Shown piece after piece: positions 47,820 through 58,419 of a stretch of 64,000 bases of DNA. Positions within the stretch are counted from its first letter, which is position 1, and each line of letters starts with the position of its first letter. The stretch comes from Silurus meridionalis. Taxonomy: Eukaryota; Chordata; Actinopteri; Siluriformes; Siluridae. The DNA is taken from assembly GCF_014805685.1 (NCBI RefSeq), contig NC_060896.1, positions 18,384,277-18,448,276 on the forward strand. The letters are read 5' to 3'. The notes beneath the pieces were generated by a model. It saw only the letters and a list, made by a program, of their open reading frames with translations, was not told where the DNA came from and made no database searches. Position numbers and translations under genes: made by a program.

Positions 47820-50300
47820 CTGGTGAAGATGGTGCTGGTGAGGTCGGCTGCCGTCAGGAGTGCTCCGGTTACACTTTGTTTGTTTTTGTTTATTTTAAAT
47901 ATATATTTTAATATCTACCATTTTCTTTATATAAGATGGCCATTATCACATATAACAGAGCCACTCTTATATCTATTGGTTTACAATGTACTCAGTTTTC
48001 GCTGCTTTTAAACCTGGACCAATGCTGGCCGAGTGAGATCCTGAAGAGGAACAAAAGACGCAACCCGTACCAGCATCCGCGTGGAAAACAAGCCGTCGTC
48101 AGGAACAAGCTGAGGGCACGCGCATACCGTGCTCACTTACCTAGTATCCTGTTAGCAAACTCTGGAAAACAATATCGATGACCTCAGGGCAAGGGTTAAG
48201 TTCCAGAGGGACATTCGGAACTGCAACCATCTCTGCTTCACTGAGACATGGCTGAACCCAGCAGTACCCGACCACGCAATCCAGCAGGCAGAGTTTTTCT
48301 CGGTGCACCACATGGACAGAACACTGGAGTCAGGGAAGTCAAGAGTAGGTGTAGTGTGTCTGATGGTGAACAATCACTGGTGCAGCAGCACAAGCATTGT
48401 TCCTCTCTTACGCTCCTGCACACCAAATCTAAAACTACTAACCATCAAATGTCACACCTTTTATCTACCTCAGATATTCAGCTCGGTCATATCCAGCGCC
48501 ATTTATATTCCACCTCAAGCGGACACGGACACTGCAATATGGGATTTACACGAGACACTAACACTCCACCAAAGACCGCATCGGGATGCATGCGCTCATG
48601 GTGGTGGGGGACTCGCACTGCCAAACTTTCAGCAGCACCTGCCCCACAAAGGGGCAAAAGGACACTGGACCACTGCTACATACCATTTAAGAGCAGCTAC
48701 AAGTCACATTCACGTCCACCGTTTGGGAAATCAGACCATGGCGGCATCTTCCTCATGCCTGTATACAAACAAAGGCTGAAACAGGAAGCTCCGGGTCAGA
48801 GGGAGGTCGCACACTGGACAGACAAATCGGTCAGTGCTCTGCAGGACACTCTAGAGGACGCAGACTGGGACATGTTCAGGTGCTCTGATGATGTCAAAAT
48901 GTTTACGGAAGCGGTTGTGGCATTTATTGGAAAACTAGCAGATGATACTAACCGCGATGCTCTGAGATCCCACTCCGCTGCCCACAACATGGGGCTTGAC
49001 ACCATGGACATGGACGAGTTTGTGGACACCATGGACATGGACAAGGCTTACATGTGTGTGCAGAGTGGTGAAGAAAGCAAATTAGACTCACAGTTTCAAC
49101 ATGGTGACTCTAGGAGCCTGTGGCAGGAACTAAGAACCATCACTCACTACAAAACACTATCCTCCAGAATGGGGAATGCGGACGCTTCTCTGGCAGACGA
49201 GCTAAACACACTTCGAGGCTGCAGCTAACCGTGCTAGTGGCGCTGGTGGCACAAACAGCATGCACGCTGAGAAACAAGTTTACCATCTCAGAGCATGATG
49301 TGAGGAGGGCATTCAGGAGAGGAAATACTAGTAAGGCATCAGATGGCACAGGTCAGGTTAGGAAAGCCGAGCTGACCAACTAGCACCGTGTGAACACCGA
49401 AGAAACCCCAACTGCCTCAACGAGTACTGCACTGCATTATATACTGCAACATCTTGACAGACCTGCGACCTACGCAACGATCTTGTTTGTAGACTTCAGT
49501 TCGGCCTTTAATACATCATTCCTGACCTTCTGTCAGCCAAACTGACCCAGATTTTCATGCCCACCCTAATCTGTCTGTGGATCACCAACTTTCTGACAGA
49601 CAGGCAGCAGAGAGTGAGGCTGGGCAAACTCACATCCAGGTCTCTCACTATCAGCACTCAACTCAACACAACGATGAGCCACCTGGACTGCAGAAAAGGG
49701 AATTATGTGAAAATGCTGTGTGTGGACTACAGTTTAGCATTCAACACCATAATTCCCTCCACACTCACCTCTAAGTTTGAGGTCCCCGGACTCAGCCTGA
49801 CTTCCTGACTGACAGACAATAAGCTGTATGGGTGGGTAAACACACCTTATCCACTCTCACCCTCAGCACTGAAGCACTCTGTTGAAGAAGGCCCAGCAGC
49901 GTCTGTACCATCTGAGACACCTTAGGGACTTTAAACTACCCTCTCGAGTACTAAAGACTTTCTACATCTGCACCACTGAGAGCGTCCTGATGAGTAGCAT
50001 CACTTCCTGGTTCGGGAACAGAACCATGCGGGACAGAACGTACCATCTGCACCGAGCTCCCTGACCTGCAGGACATCTACAGCACGCGATGCAAGACCAG
50101 GGCCAGGAAGATTGTGAAGGACTTCAGCCAACTCTTTTCTTTGTTGTGTTTAGGGAAGCGCTTCCGCTCCCTGAAAGCAAACACAGAGAGAATGAGGAGG
50201 AGCTTCTTTCCACAGGCCATTCGGAGGTTAAACCAGGAGAAACCCAGCAACTAGTACCTGGACTTCTCTCTCCATCTAACTTCCTTTGCTGCACACTACT
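47820..50300 (+). mobile_element. Second LINE (non-RTE), full-span but heavily deleted, nested in the RTE
   Basis: It starts near GAAGATGGTGCTGGTGAGG. Coding remnants in order: an ORF start with EILKRNKRRNPYQHPRGKQA (about 48030), endonuclease-region pieces (SSVISSAIYIPPQADTDTA, 48480-48540; SSYKSHSRPPFGKSDHG, about 48690-48745), the SDSRSLWQ-type linker (near 49100), short reverse-transcriptase pieces (NYVKMLCVDYSLAFNTIIPS, about 49700), and a C-terminal stretch (KKAQQRLYHLRHLRDFKLPS from 49885; NTERMRRSFFPQAIRRLN near 50180). Most of the polymerase, including the catalytic FADD part, is gone. It resembles CR1/L2-group LINEs; the exact clade is not settled. Confidence 0.75.
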
Positions 50301-50339
50301 ATTACAATTAAAAGTGAATATAAATCGCACAGCATCGCT

Positions 50340-50880
50340 TTAACCATTTACGTGTATGTGAATTATCCAATCAGATTTCAGTCTCTATGTGCTGCCATGT
50401 CAATCTAATCGGCCCAGGGACGTCAAAGTCTGTTCTGCTGGCTTTTTACCACAGTCTCCTTAAGAAAAAGGTTTGTTTTTTTAACCAATCAGATTTTATA
50501 TTTCCCTCACAGGGTAGCTAGCTGGCCCAGAATAGCGTCAGCATTTTTTCCGTGTTCTGATTGGTTGGTCAGAGGGAAACTGTTACAGCCAAGTTCGACT
50601 GGAAAAACGCATGTGTAGCGCACTGCACACATAAATACATTTGAGTTAGACTTTTTTACGCCCGGGGAGGAAGAGAAATGTATTTGGTCTCGGACATATT
50701 TAAAAATACTTTTTCCAGAAAAGCTAGATATCGTGAGGAGAGGTCAGCCAACCCCGAAGCTAGCTAGCTTGTCTCAGTCCAGGAAAGGGTTTGTTCTCCA
50801 CTTCCAGACCAGTAAATATGAGTGGTACCACTGGATTACAGCTTCTGAGGAGCGGTGCAAATTATGAGTATTCATCTCTG
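50340..50880 (+). promoter_or_regulatory. CCAAT-rich promoter-like segment with a candidate first exon
   Basis: Three CCAAT boxes (50367, 50485, and inverted at 50560) precede an ATG at 50818. The ATG opens 21 codons (MSGTTGLQLLRSGANYE...) ending exactly at a GTGAGT donor (50881). It lies between the LINE and the first Tc1, inside the nested block. It could be the 5' end of an autonomous transposon gene or of a captured host gene. No downstream exon was recognised. Confidence 0.35.
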
Positions 50881-51046
50881 GTGAGTAGGTTGTATTTTAT
50901 TTACATTTTTATGTTTTTGTCATGTTATTAGACAAATATTGATTCTGAATTGCTCCAGATGATGTAGGTGGCACAGATGGCACATGGTTGTAGTGTAGAG
51001 GTTTGGAGTTGTCTTAATTGAGATCTTGCTTTAGTTAAATGGTATT

Positions 51047-51094
51047 TATATATATATATATATATATATACATATATATACACACACACACACA
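51047..51094. repeat. (TA)n-(CA)n microsatellite abutting a Tc1
   Basis: TA tract to 51080 passing into a CA tract that meets the left end of the next element. Confidence 0.92.
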
Positions 51095-51096
51095 AA

Positions 51097-52465
51097 CCCG
51101 GTTCCAAAAAAGTTGGGACACTGTACAAATTGTGAATAAAAAAGGAATGCAATAATTTACAAATCTCATAAACTTATATTATATTCACAATAGAATATAG
51201 ATAACATATCAAATGTTATCTATATTAAAATGAAAATTAGACATTTTGAAATGTCATGCCAAATATTGGCTCATTTTGGATTTCATGAGAGCTACACATT
51301 CTAAAAAAGTTCGGACAGGTAGCAATAAGAGGCCGGAAAAGTAAAATGTACATATAAGGAACAGCTGGAAGACCAATTTGCAACTTATTAGGTCAATTGG
51401 CAACATGATTGGGTATAAAAGAGCCTCTCAGGGTGGCAGTGTCTCTCAGAAGTCAAGATGGGCAGAGGATCACCAATTCCCCCAATGCGGCGGCGAAAAA
51501 TAGTGGAGCAATATCAGGAAGAAGTTTCTCTGAGAATAATTGCAAAGAGATTGAAGTTATCATCATCTACAGTGCATAATATCATCCAAAGAATCAGAGA
51601 ATCTGAAACAATCTCTGTGCATAAGGGGTCAAGGCCGGAAAACCATAATAAATGCCCGTGATCTTCAGGCCCCTAGACGGCACTGCATCACATACAGGAA
51701 TGCTACTGTAATGGAAATGACAACATGGGCTCAGGAATACTTTCAGAAAACATTGTCGGTGAACACAATCCACCGTGCTATTCGCCGTTGCTGGCTAAAA
51801 CTCTATAGGTCAACAAATAAGCCATATCTAAACATGATTCAGAAGCGCAGGTGTTTTGTCTGGGCCAAGGTGAAAGGTATATCCAAGTTCTAGAACAACA
51901 TATGCTCCCATCCAGACGTCGTCTGTTTTTTCAGGGAAGACCTTGCATTTTCCAACATGACAATGCCAGACCACCTACTGCATTAATTAAAACATCATGG
52001 CTGCGTAAAAGAAGGATCCGGGTATTGAAATGGCCAGCCTGCAGTCCAGATCTTTCACCTATCATAAACATTTGGCGCATCATAAAGCAGAAGATGCGAC
52101 AAAGAAGACCTAAGCCAGTTGAGCAACTAGAAGCCTGTATTAGACAAGAATGGGACAACAGTCCTATTCCTAAACTTGAGCAACTTGTCTCCTCAGTCCC
52201 CAGACTTTTGCAGACTATTATTAAAAGAAGAGGGGATGCCACACAGTGGTAAACATGGCCTTGACCCAGCTTTTTTGAAATGTTGATGCCATAAAATTTT
52301 AAATCAACCTATTTTTCCCTTAAAATGATAATTTTTTCAGTTTAAACATTTGATATGTCATCTATGTTGTATTCTGAATAAAATATTAAAATTTTAAACT
52401 TCCACATCATTGCATTCATTTTTTATTCACAATTTGTACAGTGTCCCAACTCTTTTGGAATCGGG
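51097..52465 (+). mobile_element. Tc1-like element (GTTCCAAAAAAGTTGGGACA family)
   Basis: The ends CCCGGTTCCAAAAAAGTTGG and CAACTCTTTTGGAATCGGG are inverted repeats, and the match extends inward through TTGTGAATAAAAAA-type sequence for more than 40 bases. The right end is followed by TA. Total about 1.37 kb. Confidence 0.9.
51458..52252 (+). pseudogene. Tc1-like transposase pseudogene lacking the catalytic Glu
   Basis: Begins MGRGSPIPPMRRRKIVEQYQ, and the helix-turn-helix region (IIAKRLKLSSSTVHNIIQ) is followed by a frame break. The first catalytic segment is largely missing: after TNKPYLNMIQKRRCFVWAK the frame jumps to a late block. From 51851 the frame is open to the end: FQHDNARPPTA gives the second Asp, but the position 34 residues on reads SPIINIW instead of the usual SPIENIW. 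The ending RGDATQW is natural. Inactive. Confidence 0.85.
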
Positions 52466-52467
52466 TA

Positions 52468-52539
<72 letters not shown>
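52468..52539. repeat. (TG)n-(TA)n tract between two Tc1 elements
   Basis: Fills the whole gap between the Tc1 ending near 52465 and the one starting at 52540. Confidence 0.95.
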
Positions 52540-52542
<3 letters not shown>

Positions 52543-54094
52543 GGAGTGCAGAATTATTAGGCAAATGAGTATTTTGACCACATCATCCTCGTTATGCATG
52601 TTGTCTTACTCCAAGCTGTATAGGCTGGAAAGCCTACTACCAATTAAGCATATTAGGTGATGTGCATCTCTGTAATGAGAAGGGTGTGGTCTAATGACAT
52701 CAACACCCTATATCAGGTGTGCATAATTATTAGGCAACTTCCTTTCCTTTGGCAAAATGGGTCAAAAGAAGGACTTGACAGGCTCAGAAAAGTCAAAAAT
52801 AGTGAGATATATTGCAGAGGGATGCAGCAGTCTTAAAATAGCCAAGCTTCTGAAGCGTGATCATCGAACAATCAAGCGTTTCATTCAAAATAGTCAACAG
52901 GGTCGCAAGAAGCGTGTGGAAAACCAAGGCGCAAAATAACTGCCCGTGAACTGAGAAAAGTCAAGCGTGCAGCCGCCAAGATGCCACTTGCCACCAGTTT
53001 GGCCATATTTCAGAGCTGCAACATCACTGAGTGCCCAAAAGCACAAGGTGTGCAATACTCAGAGACATGGCCAAGGAAAGAAAGGCAGAAAGTCGACCAC
53101 CACTGAACAAGACACACAAGCTGAAACGTCAAGACTGGGCCAAGAAATATCTCAAGACTGATTTTTCTAAGGTTTTATGGACTGATGAAATGAGAGTGAG
53201 TCTTGATGGGCCAGATGGATGGGCCCGTGGCTGGATTGGTAAAGGGCAGAGAGCTCCAGTCCGACTCAGACGCCAGCAAGGTGGAGGTGGAGTACTGGTT
53301 TGGGCTGGTATCATCAAAGATGAGCTTGTGGGGCCTTTTCGGGTTGAGGATGGAGTCAAGCTGAACTCCCAGTCCTACTGCCAGTTTCTGGAAGACACCT
53401 TCTTCAAGCAGTGGTACAGGAAGAAGTCTGCATCCTTCAAGAAAAACATGATTTTCATGCAGGACAATGCTCCATCACACACGCCCAAGTACTCCACAGC
53501 GTGGCTGGCAAGAAAGGGTATAAAAGAAGAAAATCTAATGATATGGCCTCCTTGTTCACCTGATCTGAACCCCATTGAGAACCTGTGGTCCATCATCAAA
53601 TGTGCGATTTACAAGGAGGGAAAACAGTACACCTCTCTGAACAGTGTCTGGGAGGCTGTGGTTGCTGCTGCACGCAATGTTGATGGTGAACAGATCAAAA
53701 CACTGACAGAATCCATGGATGGCAGGCTTTTGAGTGTCCTTGCAAAGAAAGGTGGCTATATTGGTCACTGATTTGTTTTTGTTTGGTTTTGAATGTCAGA
53801 AATGTATATTTGTGAATGTTGAGATGTTATATTGGTTTCACTGGTAAAATAAATAATTGAAATGGGTATAAATTTGTTTTTGTTGTTGCCTAATAATTAT
53901 GCACAGTAATAGTCACCTGCACACACAGATATCCCCCTAAAATAGCTAAAACTAAAAACTACTTCCAAAAATATTCAGCTTTGATATTAATGAGTTTTTT
54001 GTGTTCATTGAGAACATGGTTGTTGTTCAAATTAAATCCTCAAATAAAATTAATCCTCAAAAATACAACTTGCCTAATAATTCTGCACTCCCTG
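52540..54094 (+). mobile_element. Near-intact Tc1/mariner element with DD37E transposase
   Basis: Ends CAGGGAGTGCAGAATTATTA and its exact inverse at 54075-54094, with TA on both sides. 1555 bp. The coding region is almost complete, so this is probably the youngest Tc1 copy in the window. Confidence 0.93.
52757..53771 (+). pseudogene. DD37E Tc1/mariner transposase with two small frameshifts
   Basis: MGQKKDLTGSEKSKIVRYIA begins a standard N-terminal helix-turn-helix (AEGCSSLKIAKLLKRDHRTI). The frame shifts once near 52920 (after KKRVEN) and once near 53028, each fitting loss of one base. From 53031 it is open to the stop. The catalytic residues are present: Asp in LWTDEMRVSL, Asp in FMQDNAPSH, and Glu in [11 protein letters not shown]. 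There are 37 residues between the second Asp and the Glu, so this is a DD37E type, distinct from the DD34E copies around it and similar, from memory, to the TRT group. Expected length is about 338 residues. Confidence 0.88.
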
Positions 54095-54106
54095 TATATA
54101 TATATA

Positions 54107-55679
54107 CAGTGAGGAAAATAAGTATTTGAACACTCTGCTATTTTGCAAGTTCTCCCACTTAGAAATCATGGAGGGGTCTGAAATTGTCATCGTAGGTGCA
54201 TGCCCACTGTAAAAGACATAATGTAAAAAAAAAAAATCCAGAAATCACAATGTATGATTTTGTAACTATTTATTTGTATGATACAGCTGCAAATAAGTAT
54301 TTGAACACCTGACAAAAAAGTCAATGTTAATATTTGGTACAGTAGCCTTTGTTTGCAATTACAGAGGTCAAACGTTTCCTGTAGTTTTTCACCAGGTTTG
54401 CACACACTGCAGGAGGGATTTTAGCCCACTCGTCCACACAGAGCTTCTCTAGATCAGTCAGGTTTCTTGCCTGTCACTGAGAAACACGGAGTTTGAGCTC
54501 CCTCCAAAGATTCTCTATTGGGTTTAGGTCTGGAGACTGGCTAGGCCATGCCAGAACCTTGATATGCTTCTTACAGAGCCACTCCTTGGTTATCCTGGCT
54601 GTGTGCTTCGGGTCATTGTCATGTTGGAAGACCCAGCCTCGACCCATCTTCAATGCTCTAACTGAGGGAAGGAGGTTGTTCCCCAAAATCTCGCAATACA
54701 TGGCCCTGGTCATCCTCTCCTTAATACAGTGCAGTCGCCCTGTCCCATGTGCAGAAAAACACCCCAAAGCATGATGCTACCACTCCCATGCTTCACAGTA
54801 GGGATGGTGTTCTTGGGATGGTACTCATCATTTTTCTTCCTCCAAACCCGTTTAGTGGAATTATGACCCAAAAGTTCTATTCTTACATGACTTTCTCCCA
54901 TGACTCCTCTGGCTCATCCAAATGGTCATTGGCAAACTTAAGACGTATTAGGACATGTGCTGGTTTAAGCAGGGGAACCTTCCATGCCATGCATGATTTC
55001 AAATTATGACGTCTTAGTGTATTACCAACAGTAACCTTGGAAACGGTGGTCCCGGCTCTTTTCAGGTCATTGACCAGCTCCTCCCGTGTAGTTCTGGGCT
55101 GATTTCTCACCTTCCTTAGGATCAATGAGACCCCACAAGGTGAGATCTTGCATGGAGCCCCAGTCCGAGGGAGATTGACAGTCATGTTTAGCTTCTTCCA
55201 TTTTTTAATGATTGCTCCAACAGTGGACCTTTTTTCACCAAGCTGCTTGGCAATTTCCCTGTAGCCCTTTCCAGCCTTGTGGAGGTGTACAATTTTGTCT
55301 GTAGTGTCTTTGGACAGCTCTTTGGTCTTGGCCATGTTAGTAGTCGGATTCTTACTGATTGTATGGTGTGGACAGGTGTCTTTATGCAGCTAACGACCTC
55401 AAACAGGTGCATCTAATTTAAGATAATAAATGTAGTGAAGGTGGACATTTTCAGGGTCAGAATTCTAGCTGATAGACAGGTGTTCAAATACTTATTTGCA
55501 GCTGTATCATACAAATAAATAGTTTAAAAATCATATATTGTGATTTCTGGATTTATTTTTTTTTGGATTATGTCTCTCACAGTGGACATGCACCTACGAT
55601 GACAATTTCAGACCCCTCCATGATTTCTAAGTGGGAGACCTTGCAAAATAGCAGTGTGTTCAAATACTTATTTTCCTCA

Positions 55680-55682
<3 letters not shown>
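54107..55682 (-). mobile_element. Tc1-like element, copy 2 of the CAGTGAGGAAAATAAG family
   Basis: Left end CAGTGAGGAAAATAAGTATT after TA; the right end is its slightly decayed inverse (...TATTTTCCTCAC). Only 12 bases, (TA)6, separate it from the preceding element. It is inverted relative to copy 1 at 25.9-27.3 kb. Confidence 0.92.
54327..55335 (-). pseudogene. Tc1 transposase pseudogene (DD34E family)
   Basis: On the - strand it begins [20 protein letters not shown] and is open for 150 codons through [29 protein letters not shown] and [15 protein letters not shown], stopping just where the first catalytic segment should come. It continues in shifted frames with [27 protein letters not shown] and [20 protein letters not shown], then [15 protein letters not shown]. 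The Asp-to-Glu spacing is 34. The last part of the frame holds another stop near 54474. Better preserved than copy 1 because it keeps the linker block that copy 1 lost. Confidence 0.9.

Positions 55683-55685
<3 letters not shown>

Positions 55686-55754
<69 letters not shown>
55686..55754. repeat. (TA)n microsatellite abutting a Tc1
   Basis: Directly follows the decayed right end of the preceding Tc1. Confidence 0.95.
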
Positions 55755-55757
<3 letters not shown>

Positions 55758-55789
55758 TTATTTTCGTTTTTATTCATACTTATACTTAA

Positions 55790-56937
55790 AGTCAGAAGGG
55801 ATGTGGCAAAAGCAAAGGAAAAGGCATATGATGAGTTGTATGAGAAGTTGGACACTAAGAAAGGAGAAAAGGATTTGTACCGATTGGCCAGGCAGACGGA
55901 CCAAGCTGGGAAGGATGTGCTACAAGTTACAAAAGTTGTAGATAGAAGTTTGTTGTCTAGTGAGGAAAGTAATGAATGAGGAAAATGAGAGAAAAAGAGA
56001 AGGGTGGATGATGTGGAGATAGTGAGAGCAGCAATTAGGAGGATGAAAAGATGGAGATGTTAAGGAGAGGTGGCAGTGTAGTTTTTAACCAGATTGTTTA
56101 ACAATGTTTTGGAATGTGAGAGGATGCCTGAAGAATAGAGAAGTGTGCTGGTACCAATTTTTAAGAATAAGGGAGGTGTGCAGACCTGCAGTAACTACAG
56201 GAAAATCAGTCACACCATGAAGTTATGGAAAAGATTGAATTCAGGCTGAGAGAAGAGGTGACCATTTGAGCAGCAGTATGGTTTCATGCCGAGGAAGAGC
56301 ACCACAGACGCATTATTTGCTTTGAGAATGTTGATCGACAAGGACCGACATAGAGCCTTTTCCTGTTTGCAGTGGTGATGGACCGGTTGACCGATGAGGT
56401 TAGACAAGATCTCCGTGGACAATGATGTTTGCAGATGATATTGTGATGTGTGGTAAGAGTAGTGAGCAGGTTGAGAAGAGCCTGGAGAGGTGGAGGTATG
56501 TGGGGAATGAAAGTCAGTAGGAGTAAGACAGAGTAGATGTGTATGAATGAGAGGGAGGGCAGTGGAGTGGTGCAGTTGCAGGGAGAAAATTTGATTTGAT
56601 TTTCATTGGGAGTGACGAGAATGGACAGAATTAGAAACAGGTTTTTAGAGGGACAGCACATGTAGGATGTTTTGGGAATAAAGTGAGAGAGGCCCAATTA
56701 AGATTGTTCGGACATGTGCAGAAAAGGGACATATCAGGGTATATCGGTAGAAGAATGCCAACAATGGAGCCACCAGGAGGAAGGAAAAAAAGAAGGCCAA
56801 GGACGAGGTTTATTGATGTGGAGAAGGAAGAAAGGCAAAGTAGTTGGTTTGAAAGAGGCAGATGTAGAGGACAGAGTAATATGGAAACATATAGGCTGTG
56901 GTGACCCCTAATGGAAGCAGCTGAAAGAAGAAGAAGA
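55790..56937 (+). pseudogene. RTE LINE reverse-transcriptase remnants (3' part)
   Basis: Resumes with KAKEKAYDELYEKLDTKKGE and KDLYRLARQTDQAGKDVLQV. Later pieces in various frames include a decayed RKSTTDA block (EQQYGFMP.KS near 56270), the catalytic [13 protein letters not shown] stretch (about 56427-56450) and the C-terminal REAQLRLFGHVQKRD with YIGRRMPTMEPPGGRKKRRP (56683-56800). The core between these is largely deleted. Ends with GGTGACCCCTAATGGAAGCA and a (GAA)n tail. Confidence 0.85.
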
Positions 56938-56953
56938 ACCCAGAGTACTTCAT

Positions 56954-58088
56954 GTATTTTGTTACTGCAACGCTGTTTTAAACTACTTATTTATTATGAT
57001 CATCGTTGTCCTCATAATAATTTATTTCATTGAAATAAAGTCAAGTTTTTGGTGTAAACTGTTGCCTGCCTCCCATTCTTCTATCCCTGAGCCAAAACGT
57101 TTTCAACAGGGAAGTTTTGACTCCAGAGTCCCCTATTTAAAGTAGCACTCAACCCACACCAGCAAGAAAAAAGAAAACAAAACAAGGAGGGAAAAAGCTC
57201 AGTACTCTTAACTAGTCATGACTTTAGCTAAGCAGCAGGAGAGCTGTGAGGGTAAATCACTTCTTTATTCATGTGCATGGAACACATAGATTTCTGCCAG
57301 AAACTCCAACAGTATATTTATTTTCTACTTTGGTATTAAACATGCTGTTCTTTCTGATCTGGACAGCTGCCCAGACTTTGTGTTGAGGTCATAGGAAGGA
57401 AGGTCCAATCCTTTTCTGCTCAACCCATAGAAGAAATGGAGTGTACTAACATAAGGTAAAATTATGGATAGCGTGCCCCCAGAAAGATGAGATGAAGAAG
57501 ACAAAGCTGAGAGCATGATCCTCCCTGTGGTTCAGTCCCAGCTGCCAACTGATTAGAAGGGTGATGCTGCCCTCAGAGCAGCAAAAAAGGCAATCGACCT
57601 GAGGTGCGGGGAGAGCACTCCCGGCTTACCTCTCTCCCTACCATAGGGAAAACAGAAGCAAATAAAGTGTAAATAAACTATGTTTCACGTCAGTTTACAT
57701 GGGAACAGCTAATGCCATTCTACTGGATTTCATTGGGTCTGTACCTTGTACCTTGCACAATTACAAAATACAGTTAAATCTAATCTAATATTCCCCAGGT
57801 ACTCCCATAACATTTTCCCCACCTAAAACAAAAAAACACACATTTGTAAGATTTTTTAAACTTAACATGACTGAGACCACTCTAACTAACTCTTTGGAGT
57901 GAGTAAAAGCAATATATGGTACTTACAGCTACTGGACATTTTTCTTAGTAATGGGAATCAGGCATGTGATTACATTTGCTTTGACAGCATATATGTGTAG
58001 CCCTGAGGCTTTTAGCCCTGAGGTGTAGCCCTGAGGTTTAGGTACTGCTTAAAAGAGACATAAATATTGTATCTTTGAGTGCTAATCT
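56954..58088. other. Unassigned sequence with retroelement-like signals
   Basis: AATAAAGTCAAG near 57033, a CTATTTAAAGTAGC box near 57141 and a small tandem repeat of TAGCCCTGAGG (58002-58036) are present. No conserved protein frame was seen. Taken with 46423-46696, it is the DNA into which the RTE inserted. Confidence 0.4.
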
Positions 58089-58185
58089 TGATAAGCTCAG
58101 CTTCACCAGCAGAGGCACTCTAAGTGGTACACTAGGCTGAGGATTGGCCATGGATGCTAGTAGAGTGGAAGCGTTCAGCACGTGA
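58089..58185 (+). repeat. 97-bp repeat, first copy (partner at 60388)
   Basis: From AAGCTCAGCTTCACCAGCAG to CAGCACGTGATAAG. The second copy at 60388-60483 is about 90% alike in the same orientation. Each copy is directly followed by L2-type LINE sequence. Confidence 0.8.
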
Positions 58186-58400
58186 TAAGTTCAGGTGTAC
58201 ACGCAAAAGAGTTTGCTCCTAATCTAAGGGATTCTCCCTTAGATTCATCTAAGGAAATTTTTCCTTGCCACAGTCGCCATGGCTTGCTCATCAGGGATAA
58301 ATACACATCATTCACCTTAACTCTAATATTCTGTAAAGCTGCTTTGAGACCATGTCCATTGTGAAAATCACTATAGAAATAAACTTGACTTGACTTAATC
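58186..58400 (+). mobile_element. L2-type LINE 3' tail
   Basis: Contains TTTTTCCTTGCCACAGTCGC, GTAAAGCTGCTTTGAGACCA and an end in (ACTTG)n after GAAATAAA. This is the 3' end typical of fish L2 LINEs, with no coding part. Confidence 0.75.
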
Positions 58401-58419
58401 TAAACAGTATTTTCATATT

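Larger units (their letters stand above)
46713..56937 (+). mobile_element. RTE-type LINE copy split by nested insertions
   Basis: The 5' part (46713 to about 47815) and the 3' part (about 55790 to 56937) belong to one insertion. Both ends are flanked by the identical 16-mer ACCCAGAGTACTTCAT (46697-46712 and 56938-56953), and the 3' part resumes in the element close to where the 5' part stops. The tail is (GAA)n. The RTE itself has about 2.3 kb left; the other ~7.9 kb is later material. Confidence 0.9.

Noticed and set aside
48248..49228. 326-codon frame that could be mistaken for a host gene
   Set aside because: Pieces such as PPFGKSDHG and SRSLWQ belong to a LINE polyprotein, and the surrounding order of remnants matches that LINE.
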